Shown one piece after another: positions 49,437 through 61,200 of a DNA stretch of 64,000 nt. The notes under the pieces are model-generated. The model saw only the letters and a list, made by a program, of their open reading frames with translations. It was not told where the DNA came from and ran no database searches. The stretch is from Wuchereria bancrofti (taxonomy: Eukaryota; Nematoda; Chromadorea; Rhabditida; Onchocercidae). Each line of letters opens with the position of its first letter. Positions within the stretch are counted from its first letter, which is position 1. Both the position numbers and the translations under genes were made by a program. The stretch is taken from assembly GCA_005281725.1 (NCBI GenBank), contig SSBO01000008.1, positions 4,569,964 through 4,633,963 of the forward strand, read 5' to 3'.

Positions 49437-51061
49437 GTTGTTAGAGATACTTGGAGCAATCTTGAATGATAATTCACGAATACTTCACAAATTACTAAGA
49501 ATTTGCAAATATATAACTTTTCATCATATAGAAATAATTCAAATGTATATAAAACAATAAAAAAGGATGAAAAGTAAATTCAAAAAAGTGATTAATTTCT
49601 ATACATTTATTAATAAATCTCTATATTGATACTATGCGTAATTAAAAAAAGCCTAAATGATAATTACTTGTCTTATTCATTTTGTTTCATATTCAATTCG
49701 CATTGGAATATATTGATGAACTGATATATCAGAAAACACTAATTAATTGTTAAATTAATTCATACATTGGAATAGCGATTTATAACCATCAATTGATATG
49801 TAATAGCATGTTGATTAACTGATAAAATGGATGTAAACAACAGGTTAATAATTATGTCGGAATTATGAGTATAACTGATATTAAATAATAATTTAATGCT
49901 AACAGTAATAATAACAATAAAAATAATGATAATGAAAATAATAATATAGCAATAATAATAGTAATAACAATAATAAAACGTTTCTCTTCAAATCATACCA
50001 ATGTCATTTGACCTCTTGCCTTCTTCTATGATATTTTTTCATACTATTTGTATGGAATTTGTATTATTAATATAACTGCCATAGTAACAGAAGGGCGAAA
50101 AATGAATAAAGTGAACGAATAGTGTTTTGAAATGTAAATTTATCAAATTTTGATTCCAATATTTTGCACGCATTACACGGATATACGCGTACACATTGAC
50201 AAATAAAAGTATTAACGAAATACTACTACAATCAATTCAAACATAACACAAAAAATTTTTTAAAAATGAAAAAAAAGATGAGAAGCTAAGAGATGAGATG
50301 AAAGAGAAGATGAAATGAAGAAAGGAAGGAAGAAAAGAGAGAGAGAGAGAGAAGAGGATGTTAATACTTGATTAAAAGATTTAAATAAATAGAAATGAAT
50401 ATGCTGAGTAATTCATTCCAGTAAACAACAGTTTCTATTTTGGTAACGAAATGAATGAATTTTATTGGCCAAAAAAATGGAGAGAATAAATTTGAAAATG
50501 AAAAAAAATTTTGTTCTACAAAGTATACAAATAAATACGAAATAATACTGAAAATTAAGAGAAAAAGAGAAATACAGAAAGGGGGAGGAAACGAATTATA
50601 ATAATAAATAATAATGATAATATAATTTCGATGAAATAATGATAATGATAATGATTATAATATCATACAAATAGTCGTAAACGTCAAATGTAATAATGAA
50701 TAATTCAAGCAAACAGAAGAAATAAATTTAAAAGATGAGATGTTAGCTCTATCTTTCATAAACTAACAGCAAATTTCACCTTATCTCTTATTTTAACATT
50801 CTTTGATCATTTTGATTCATCTATCATATATTATAGCTTTATGTCATCGTTTTCACTTCAGTAACTTGATGGATATTTTAATGATTTATTGATAAAATCA
50901 AAAATTTCATACATTCTCAAGGCTGACTATTTCTAAAGATAATAACATTGTATAATAATGACGTGATACACGTGATACAATGTAATTCATTTACGACACT
51001 TTTATGTCACTCGTCAACTGTTTTTGAACGATCAGATGATATTTTCACGGGTGTGTATATA

Positions 51062-51064
<3 letters not shown>

Positions 51065-51147
<83 letters not shown>

Positions 51148-51195
51148 GTGTGTGTGTGTGTACGTGTGTGTATGTATATATATGTGTGTGTATAA
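51065..51195. repeat. Long (GT)n microsatellite
   Basis: A pure GT dinucleotide run to about 51141, continuing imperfectly (GCGTG, TACGTG) into TATGTATATATATG. Long alternating purine/pyrimidine tracts can adopt Z-DNA. A related CA-rich patch lies at 51345-51376. The Cys/Val and Thr/His frames across it are artefacts. Confidence 0.97.
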
Positions 51196-51895
51196 CAAAT
51201 GAAATAGTGTCACGTTTTCTTTTTGCAGTAAATATTACACAATAAATGATTTTTGATATCTAAGCCAATTTTAGGCCAAAGCTTATTTACTCGGTCAAAA
51301 ATTTCATATCGATTTATTCACATACATAGACAGATACAGACATAAACACACATAAACACACACACATACACATACAGTCTACTAATAATCTATCCAAATA
51401 TTTTAAAGATTTATAATAATATGAAAATAAGAAGTCTTTTGGAATAATTAATCTATTAAATAATTAATTAATTAAGCCTGCACTATCGAAATTCCAATAT
51501 ATGCTAATAAATCAATGCAATAACAAAATAAAAAAAAATGGAACAATTACAAATAAAAATAAACGAATAATTAGTTCTCTCATTTATTTTAATCATTAAA
51601 TTAATTTAATTTGTAAGAAATAGTACAAACAGAAAACACATCAGCGATAGATTTCAATCGATGAGGAAGAAAATAAAAATGAAGAAAGAAGGATGAAAAG
51701 CCTTCTTATTCATTCATTCATTCATCTCACAAATTCTAATTCCTCCCTCCTTCCCTCCTCTTTTATGCAATCCAATAATACTTTCTCCTCCACCACTCAA
51801 TCCAATTTATATTGATGCAAAATAAAATAGAAAAACTGGGACTCTTCGTATTTCCTTTTTCCTTTCTTTTCCTTCCCTTTCCTCTCCTTTTCTTT

Positions 51896-52163
51896 CCTTT
51901 TCCTCTTCTCGACCTCTTACCGCCCCATATATATATACACTATGCCTTTTCCTCTTCTCAACCTCTTACCGCCCCATATATATACACTATGCCTTTTCCT
52001 CTTCTCAACCTCTTACCGCCCCATATATATACACTATGCCTTTTCCTCTTCTCAACCTCTTACCGCCCCATATATATACACTATGCCTTTTCCTCTTCTC
52101 AACCTCTTACCGCCCCATATATATACACTACGCCTTTTCCTCTTCTCGACCTCTTACCGCCCA
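51896..52163. repeat. 47-bp tandem repeat, six copies
   Basis: Units of CCTTTTCCTCTTCTCAACCT, then CTTACCGCCCCATATATATA, then CACTATG, with starts near 51896, 51945, 51992, 52039, 52086 and 52133. The outermost copies share a CTCGACC variant in place of CTCAACC, so the array probably grew from the inside. All three forward frames stay open across it because 47 is not a multiple of three; this is a repeat artefact. Confidence 0.95.
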
Positions 52164-52993
52164 TGTTTTTTTTTTGAATATGTTTGTCTGTTTCCACATC
52201 GTCTTTTTCTTTTTTCAAATGCATATTTGTAGTTAAATTGTTTTATTAAATCTTAATTATTTCACATTTAAATTAATGAATTGGGGATAATTTAGTAAAA
52301 TAATTACAGAAAAATCAGGTTAAATCATAACAAATAAATTAATTATAGGAGGAAGAAAAGAAGGAGGAGCAGAACAGTGGAGGAAAAACTCACAATGAAG
52401 ATTTTAATTAGAAGACAAGTAGGGTAGTGGGGAGAGAAAATCTTAATAAATTAATTATAAGAGAAAAAAATGATGAAAAGAAATTAGTTTGATTTGTTAT
52501 GTAATAATTGAATGAATAATTTAATAGTTAGTTGATTGAAACATTTCAATTTTCCCCTTTTTATTTACAATTTCAAAAAGCAACAAACAGTTTGATAAGT
52601 TTGAAATAATTTTTAAGCAAATCAGTGAAGGTATAAAATAAAATGGTGGAATAACTAGCTGTTTAAGTAATAAGAAATGAACTTTTCTTGAGATATTTTC
52701 AAAATTAATAAAGAAGTAATAAAATGCTTATATGTGTTACCTTGTCTTTTTTTTGATTAATCATATTGATAAGTTTTAACGATACTTTTATCAGTTAAAC
52801 ATGTGATAATAACAATTAAACATGTGTTAGTATATGCATGCTAACAACAAATAAGAAATGAAATGAATTTATTTGTAAGATTACATGAAAAAAACTTATC
52901 ATAAAATTCAAATTATCATTCCTAGTGATTTTAACGACTAATGATTATTAATTCCAAATATTACCAATTAGCGACTGATGTTTTCAAGTATAA

Positions 52994-53123
52994 GCGATGA
53001 TTAATTCAACATTTATGAAATAATAATTCAAATATTAAATTATAACAAAATCAAATCAAATAACTTTGCCAGTGGTTAATAATTAAATATTATGAATGAA
53101 TAATTAATTAAAAGCAATGACAG
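52994..53123. repeat. Dispersed duplication, copy A
   Basis: GCGATGATTAATTCAACATT through AAAAGCAATGACAG is repeated at 53807-53924 with about 90 percent identity and a 12-bp difference in the middle (AATTCAAATATT present here). A third, partial and more diverged version follows at ~53138-53210. No coding content. Confidence 0.85.
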
Positions 53124-53806
53124 TAGGTGGTGTGATTATGTACAACTAATTTAACATTTGTGAAATAATAATTCAAATATTATAAATCGAATCAAAAATA
53201 CAAAGTTCCACATGCATATCCGTTCAAATTAAACATCAACCACAAATAAAAATGAAAAATTAAGTGATGAAAAATTTTTCATACATATATGCTCTAAATG
53301 TAAATTTCCCATTTCCATTTGATTTGTTCCTTCACAACAATTTTATTCCCACTTTCAATATAAAATTAAAATTATTATTAATTGAAAGAACAAAACTTCT
53401 AGAAAATAAGAAATGAAAGCTAAAAGAAATTGAAACATTTAAATTTTTTTTTTCTCGTCTCATCCTTATATTTGCCTTTAACAAAATCCAGAAATGATGT
53501 AAGAGAAAGTTTTATTCTTTCTTTCTTTCTTTTTTCTATTACTTCGATCACATTTAACATTTAAGAAAGTAAATCTAATTCATCCATTTCATCCAATTAA
53601 AACAAGCAAAAATGCCATCAAAACTGCCATTTCATTTATATTTTTTTTCTCAGTTTTCTTCTCTTTTTTTCCGCACTTTCTAATTTAAATCATTTTTGCA
53701 ATAATGAAAAAAAAAAAAATTGCAGCTAAAATTACTTCATATTTACATTTTGCAAATATAATTTTTTCATCACAAAATTTTTTTTTTCTTTTTTCTCATC
53801 ACAAAA

Positions 53807-53924
53807 GCGATGATTAATTCAACATTTATGAAATAATAAATTATAACAAAGTCAAATCAAATAACTTTGCCAGTGGTTAATAATTGAATATTATGAATGA
53901 ATAATTAATTAAAAGCAATGACAG
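53807..53924. repeat. Dispersed duplication, copy B
   Basis: Direct repeat of 52994-53123, lacking a 12-bp internal block. The sequences outside both copies are unrelated apart from AT richness, so this is a discrete duplication of ~120 bp and not a long tandem array. Confidence 0.85.
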
Positions 53925-54314
53925 TTTTTTGCTTTCTTTTTGATAACTTTTATCTGATAATTTCATAAAGAGATTTGGAAACAATAAATCGCATTTTCAC
54001 TATTAATTTAAATATAACGTCTAAAAAAAAGAAGGAAAAAACACTCAATTTTTTGAGTATTTTTGCAAAATTTTAAAAATTTATTATTTAATTTTATTTA
54101 ATTTATCATTTATTCATTCTAAAAAAAGACTAACTTATTCATCCAAAAAAAAGAAAAAAACGAAGAAAACAGCATGCAATTAATTAGTATTCTTTTAAAA
54201 TAATCACTTAAAATGAAGTAACCTTTTAAAGTTGTTTAATTACAAAGCTTCTGGTAAGCAAATAATAAACATATGTTTTCGCTAATTCATTAATTAATTT
54301 GACGTTAGCATAAG

Positions 54315-56300
54315 TTATTTCATCCATTCCATCACTGTTTCGATCATTCTTAAGTGTCGTTTAGGTGTATTACTGAAATTTAGAAAATATAACAAGGAAT
54401 TTAAGGAAAAGTTTCGTTCTTTTTTTGTCTTTTCAATCGTAACTTATCAAAAATTTCTTCAGTTATTTTCAATTTTGCATTGCAAAACAATGCAGTATTT
54501 TGGCATTTACTTTATTTAAAATAGGTTAAAATCCAAAATCGGAATTTTTTCTTTTTGATTTGAATTATTTCATATTTATGGCATACCTTTCTTTCTGTTA
54601 TCGTAAAATATTAGATTTTTAATTATAAGATATAAGTGCAGTGAACACATTAATTTCTTACTTTTTTTTTGCTTTGCATGTCTCAATTAGTAAATAATCC
54701 TTTTTTTCCTGAATATAAAACTTAGCCAAATCCATTGATAATTTTTAGTTCAACTAAAAACCGATCAATCTCTGCTGAAGACACATAACGATATTGAAAC
54801 TGAAAATTGATTTAACAGGTAGAAAAAAATTACTTTTTTTTACACAAAAAATTCATATATATATATATATATTTATTTATTTATTTATCTATCCATTTAT
54901 TTAACTTTCAATCGACTGGCTTAATTAATTCAATCCAATTCCATAACATCCAATCTGTTTTACAAGAAATAAAAATTTATGGTGCAAAAAAGAAATCACA
55001 TCTCATTTTTTCCATAAATTTTCCATCTTCCTAGTTAATTTTCTTTTTTTTTTTTGTATGCTTAAGTAAACCATTTTCTTTCTCTTTTTTTTTTTCTCTA
55101 TGAATCATTTCTTTCAGATGCAATAATCGAATGCAAAGAAAAAAAAATGGAAAAAAAGGAAAGTAACAATGAAAATATTTGCAATTTTAAAGCGCACAAA
55201 TTCAAAAAGTGTATTTTCCACAGGTTTCAGAATACCTTCCATATTCATTCCTTTGTTGCAATTATCATTAAACATTCCAATTTCTTTATTATCCAATAAC
55301 TTTATTCCATTTCCATTATCTCTCTGTAGTTATTCATTCATCTTTTTTTTTTTACTTTTGAACTATTGTATAAAGTTTATTTTTATTAAAAATGTTATAT
55401 GAATCATTAAAAAAAATATTTCACCTATCAAATTTGAAACAATTTCAATGATTTAAAAATATTATGCTTCATATGGTTTTGATTAAAATGAGTAATATTT
55501 TTAAAAATTTATAAACGTCTGTAATTAAAAATATGACATACCCATGTAGTAGTGGCTGGAGAAATATCTGATGTAAATTCTTCGGTGGAATTGAAATTTT
55601 CTACAAATAAAAATTTTGTATTGAGACGAATGAAAACGAAAATGAATGAATCAAAAAGATGGACGAAAGAAATTATTTATCCAGTTTTTCAGTTTATTTC
55701 ATTCATATTTATGATAATATTGGCAGTTAAATAGTAACAAAGATCTGCCACAATGTCACTGTTAAAATAACGATTCATAAAATAATCATCACTGATAATA
55801 TAGCTATCGATATTTTACAAGTCACTGATAAAATAATTGCCATTATTTTGCATGTCGCCGATAAAATCAATATTTTACACGTCTCTGATAATGTAATTAT
55901 TCATATTTTTCATATTACTGATAAAATAATTACCTTCTACTAATTTTCCTCCAGTTCTTTCCCCTTTTTTAAGATATGCATCAAATGTTTAATGATAATT
56001 ACCAATTTAAATAAAAATCTTGTAAATTAAAAAGAGAAAACATTTTAAATAGTAGGAAGTAATTTTTTAACGATAATTTTTATGATAATCGGGAGTGATA
56101 ATATTTTTAATATTTTTTTATGATAATAGTATTAAAAGCTTTTTCTTATCATTTCTTTATCATAAAATCATTTTAATATGAAACATTAATTAGATATATT
56201 ATTTAAAACGAGAAAAAAAGAGTAAAATTATCTTACCTTTTAACATTATCACTGTTATGAATGTAAAAATTAAGTATATTAGGAAAGAAAAAGACCACAT
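54315..56300 (-). CDS. Small secreted or single-pass membrane protein, four exons, 72 residues
   Basis: Exons 56237-56300, 55542-55600, 54762-54799, 54315-54372; phases 1, 0 and 2 all close. The protein starts MWSFSFLIYLIFTFITVIML, a signal peptide or signal anchor, then KENFNSTEEFTSDISPATTT (acidic, one N-glycosylation sequon NST), then WFQYRYVSSAEIDRNTPKRH and LRMIETVMEWMK, a basic amphipathic tail. A TTTTTTCAG acceptor lies 4 nt upstream of the ATG, typical of SL trans-splicing. Most donors are good (GTAAGA, GTATGT); the third, GTTTTT, is weaker. If it is skipped, exon 3 reads through to a stop 14 codons later, giving a 66-residue variant. I do not recognise a family. There is no dibasic-flanked peptide pattern that would make it a clear neuropeptide precursor. 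All exons are too short to show as long ORFs. Confidence 0.6.
55745..55935. repeat. Degenerate ~37-bp tandem repeat in the first intron of the small gene
   Basis: The motif CACTGATAAAATAATTNCCA with ATTTTACATGT recurs about five times with substitutions. It lies entirely between exon 1 and exon 2 of the 72-residue protein gene and is non-coding. Confidence 0.65.
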
Positions 56301-56304
56301 AATC

Positions 56305-56306
56305 CT
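56305..56306 (-). promoter_or_regulatory. Trans-splice acceptor of the 72-residue protein gene
   Basis: CTTTTTTCAG is followed by GATT and then the ATG at 56298-56300. A strong polypyrimidine acceptor placed this close to an ATG is the usual signature of SL1 addition in nematodes. Confidence 0.6.
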
Positions 56307-58237
56307 GAAAAAAGAAAAAACAAAAAGCAGTTGGATTTTAAGGGAAAAGAACTAAATTTCAAAAAAAAAAAAAAACCAGAATTGGATTTAAAATGAACGA
56401 AAGAATCTGGATAAACACAAAAGGAAAGAAAATAAAAATTTTGATTGATATGCTTCTTGCTTAATTTTTATTTTTATTTTCTTTTTCGCAAAAAATGGAA
56501 TAAAAGCATAGCGATAATAAAATTTTATTATTAGCCAAAAATTCCTTAGATTTTTTTTTCTTTTTTTGGAAGAAGAATTCCTTAAAAATTTTACAATTTG
56601 ATTATTAGATTAGCAATCAAGTTTGGTATAGTTAATGAAAAGAAGAAAAAGAAAAAATTAAATCTAATAAATCTAGTGTATCTTTGAAATTTAGCTTTTT
56701 TTTTAAGAAAAACCTTTACAAAACTGTCATAATTAATAGTTTACTATATAGTAATTAAGATTTATTTGTGAAAAATTAAATCAAAGTTTTATATAAATTC
56801 AAACAATAATAAAAAATAATCCCTGTCATATAATAAAACAAAATAATCCTCGCCGTATAATACAATAAAAAAATTTCTCCATCATAAAAAATATAATAAA
56901 ATATTCTTCGCGGCATAAAAGTAGTAATCCTTTCTAAATCGCTTTGTATATTAATGATTTTTGTACTATTGCAAGCAGCAATAAAGTTTACCAATTTAAT
57001 TATACCGCATGATATCATATCTTCTCCTATCATACGATATTATACTGTATCGTTTCGTACTGTATCATAGTGTACTGTATTGTATTATGTTTCATTGGTA
57101 TATTCCTTAGATTAACAATAGTTGAGTGATAAATTAATAGACTAATATGATAGTTAAAAAAGTTTCTGAAATCATATTGAAAAAAAAAAATTATAAAAAA
57201 AAATTAGAATGTATTATTGATCTGGTCTAATTCTAATCTAGAAAAAAATCCTTAGGAATCAAATTTGAGATGATGAATTAGTGATAGAAATAGTCAATCT
57301 AGTTAGTCTAAATATTAGTGTATTATCTAATATTATCTCATTAATGCACTTAAAAAGAATGTAGCTACTCATTTTCCTACTTTGCATTCATTTCTTTTGT
57401 TTTCTTTCTGACAGATAGGATGATAAGATTAAGAAAATCGGGAAATATAAAAATCATTGATTCGGTCTAATCTAATATAGAAAAAAAACCTTAAAAGTTT
57501 GAACTTTTATTTTATATTTTACTCAAACCAAATTATCCATGTGATATGCGTATATCAGTAAATCACATTTTTTTTTCTGAATATGGTAAATTCCATCATT
57601 TGATCCAAGTCCTTCATAGATTATTAACATAAACAAAACTGATAATTTAATCTAGCTTAACCTAGAAAAAAAAAGATTGTTAGAAATTAATCTTGTATTT
57701 AATATTTTACTCGAACTTCATTACATGTGAGGTATCTTTATTAATAATCATATTATTACTGCATTTCAGTAATAATATGATTATTTTGACAAAATTTTTA
57801 TTTGAAATAACGATAATCATTCATAAATTTAAACTTCCATACGATAATAAAAAATCAAATTTTTGTGAATTATATTTGCAGCATTTTGTTGCTTAAACTT
57901 ATCGCTTCATTGTAAGATGGAAGGAATTAAAGAAATAAGAAAATATTTGAATAAGCAGCGTTTTTTCTTTTTTGTCTTTTTGTATTGCTCTAATTTTAAA
58001 CTACTTTTAAGAACAGAAGAAATTTTGATGATTTTTGTTGCTTAATCAAAATATATTTAATGATAAGAACCAATCTTTTTTTAAAAAAATATAGCATATA
58101 TTTATAAAATTATCGTCCTTATTACTACCTTATAATATATATTTTGCATGTAAACATCTGTGTTTTAAATGTAATAATTCATTTAATTACAATAACTGAT
58201 TAAAATAATTAAGGAAGAGAAGTAAATAAAAAAAAGT
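56307..58237. other. Intergenic with old repeats
   Basis: No gene supported. Related segments at about 57205-57290, 57455-57540 and 57640-57725 share the string TCTAATCTAGAAAAAAANCC and then TTTTACTCRAAC, spaced about 245 and 190 bp, an old tandem duplication. CATCATACGATATTATACTG-type words repeat at 57010-57090. The frames at 56776-57033 (minus) and 57693-57896 (plus) are low complexity. Confidence 0.5.
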
Positions 58238-58243
58238 TTTATT
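58238..58243 (-). terminator. Poly(A) signal AATAAA of the AT-hook gene
   Basis: The minus strand carries GCAATAAAAC 33 nt after the stop codon at 58276-58278. The position is right for a short nematode 3' UTR. Confidence 0.6.
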
Positions 58244-58275
58244 GCAGATAATTATAAATCAAAAAATTAATATTA

Positions 58276-61200
58276 TTATTCATCTTCTTCTTCTGTAACA
58301 ATAATCTCTTCTTCCATAGGATTTTCGATATTAAACTCTTCTACTGAATGCTCATCATCCGTTTCAGTGCATTCATTATCCGGAATCAGGATGAAACGCT
58401 CAATTGCTTTTGCTGCTTCATCAACCATTTGAACTTCTACATTCTCTTGTTTATGCAAAAGTTGATCCTTAATATCCTAAAATTTTTGAAAATTTAATTA
58501 TTTATCATCTTGTTCTTTTATTTTCTTTACATTCATATCGCTGTCAAAGAAAAAAAAAATAATGATTCTTAAAAAAAGTAATATAAATCTCTATTACTTC
58601 TAACTATTTATTATTATTATTATTACTGCATTAATGTTCTTATTCTGATATTAATTAGATAATTCATTAGTAAATAAGTAATTAAAAGAAATATTCTTAA
58701 GTAACATAAAAGTAAAAATAAAAAAATGACCATTTGTTTCGCTAGATTTTCCTCTGTTACATCGAAATCTTTTTTGATATCACCGGAATTACGCGACGTA
58801 CCCAAGCCTCGTTTCATTTCTTCCGCAATTTGCTTCTGACGCCTTGCTTTTTCACGACATTCCGCTAATTCTTTGGCATCCGGATACAGTACCAATACTT
58901 TGCTGCCGTCACGATCACGTTCAAGAACCGTCAATTCATAAAAATGCCATGGTTCCTCACATTTCCAACCAATGAACTAAAAATATAATATTAATTATCA
59001 TACAACATGAATATTTTAGCTAAATTTTAGTATACCTAAATTTTTGTTCGCATTTCAACAATTTCAATTTGATCCAAGATTTTGGTTTATCTAATTTTAA
59101 ATTTCAACCATTCGAAATTTACTCGTTCAGGTTGAGATTTCAAATATAGACGATGTTTCCCTTCAATATGTGAAGAGAGGCGATACTTGAGCAGCATATG
59201 ATGATTGTCTACACACCAAATTTGATCACAGTCCAATGTTTCCAAATCGCAGTATCGAATTAGAAAGGTACCTTTCTAAAATAACATTTACAATATTATT
59301 TCTAAATAATTTTTCCAGAAAAGACTTATGAAATAATAATTACTCTCAAATTAAGTAAGTTAAAAAATGAACATATTTGATTTGAGAACATACACATTTG
59401 ACAAATTTCAATAACCATCATAATTTTAAAATTTCATACTGGAAATGCCATACGACTTTTTTGTTTACATAGCAATTCTTCCATGCATTGTTTCTTTGCA
59501 GCTGATGACTTCTTGGTTGTTGGACCGTGTTTCTTCTAAAATCAAAATTTTTCATCTGAAAATTAAGAAATTTGCATAACATAAATTTGCATAATTTTAT
59601 GCTTAGATAAAAATGAAGAAAAAAAAGTTTTTTTTTAAAAAAAAGCTTTTCTAGTATCAGATTGTATAGAATTATTGCAAATTTAAAACTTTATAACATT
59701 AAATAATAATAAAACATATGAATTATTAAATTTCGATTTTGAGTTTCACAACTGACCATATCATTTGTCGTATCATCAATCGTTTCATCAGATTTTTCGT
59801 CAATTTTCTTACGAGAACGTTTTTTTTTCTTCTTTTCTTCCGCATTAACATTTTTTACTTCCGCAACTGCATTTAATGATTGATTTGAAATTTCAGAATT
59901 TTGCTCTGCAAAGTTCGTTATACTTCTTTTTTTTGCCTAATAAATAATGTGAAATGATGTTAAGTGAAATAAATTTTATGATTTTAATTAAGTGATTTAT
60001 TTAATATGCCAGCAAGCATAGCATATAAATACTTAAAATGATGCATTTTATTTTATGATTTAAGCACTTTAGTTGCGATGATAGTGTAGACAGTAAAAAT
60101 AAAAAAAAAACTTGAAATTAATAAAATTTCATTACTCTGAGCTTTGTCAATATTCGCTTTACTATTTTCCAATTTAATAGCATTGATCAATTGGCGAGAG
60201 GCCTTAAATATATGGTTATTATATTATTGTGAAGTAATTAAAGTTTAAAAAAACATAATATTGACTTATTATAAGCAAATTTTTCACTGTGATGATAAGA
60301 AATATGAATTATTGATTTTATTTTTATTTTTTTGAATTCTATCAGCCAAAATAAAGAATTACTTTGTGAAAATTTTTAAAATATGCTTCAACAAGTTAGT
60401 AGCGAAATATTTGTTTACTATTGTGAGTGAAACATACTTAACACTTGGCTAATATCTTTTCAATTAGTTAATTATAATCAATAAATATGTTCTAAAAAAT
60501 GAAGTCGACATGGATTTTGTTAATTATTAATCTGGTAATAACACATATTAATTAATACTGAAAATTCAAATTAAAATATGAAATATTTTTCTAACATTTA
60601 TATAGCTTAAAATATTATTTTATATTTCATTTTATATGGATTGATAGAATTAATTAAAATGCAATAATCATTTTTTGTATATTTCTGTATGATTTGATTT
60701 TACTTAATTTTGTTTAATATTATTTTCCTTTCCTTTTATTTTATTTACTTTTACTTTTTATTTATCCAAGTTAGAAATTCTTTTTTTATAGAACTTTTTT
60801 ATTTCATTACCACCTGTAAAGTATCTTTTGTTTTTCCACCAATAATATCATCATTGCCATCTTTACGTTTTCTCCCACGTTTTTTTGGTGTCAAAGTTTC
60901 AGGCGTATTATTCGCCGAATTTCCGCATGCATTTTCATTTAAACGTTTACGACCTCTTTTTTTAACTGCTTGCATTGATTCACCTGTAAAAAAAATGGAA
61001 AACACACGCATACATATAAGTATTTTAATTAAAATTTGTAATCATAGTTTCTTAGTAATTTCAATTGTGATATAATTTAATGAAACGAAAGAATGAAATA
61101 AGAAGTGATATAAGGAATTTCCAACTTAATTAGTAAAATTTTTTCCTAATATCTTTAATTAATTGTCATATTATAAAGATACCACTGCAACTCTTAAGTC

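Larger units (their letters stand above)
46944..54314. other. 7.4-kb region without a supported gene
   Basis: AT-rich DNA with minisatellites and microsatellites given separately. One exon-like segment on the minus strand at about 49280-49312 (after a TTTGCAG acceptor) reads FIKAITPPIILNFINFL but has no partner exons. Simple AAT/GATAAT tracts lie at 49900-49980 and 50590-50670. The minus frame at 47985-48314 and the frames at 51812-52236 come from repeats. Confidence 0.5.

Noticed and set aside
50948..51213. Cys-Val and Thr-His repeat ORFs
   Set aside because: Products of the (GT)n tract.
51812..52236. Three overlapping plus-strand ORFs up to 121 codons
   Set aside because: All three frames stay open because they run through six copies of a 47-bp repeat; the proteins are periodic artefacts.
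55552..55734. 60-codon plus-strand ORF MAGEISDVNSSVELKF...
   Set aside because: It is antisense to exon 2 of the four-exon minus-strand gene, starts at a non-ATG codon and has no upstream acceptor.
60143..60214. Possible extra AT-hook gene exon on minus (ASRQLINAIKLENSKANIDK)
   Set aside because: It has a TTTAAG acceptor, but the only good donor (CAGA|GTAATG) leaves phase 1 while the exons on either side join directly in phase 0. Including it would break the frame.
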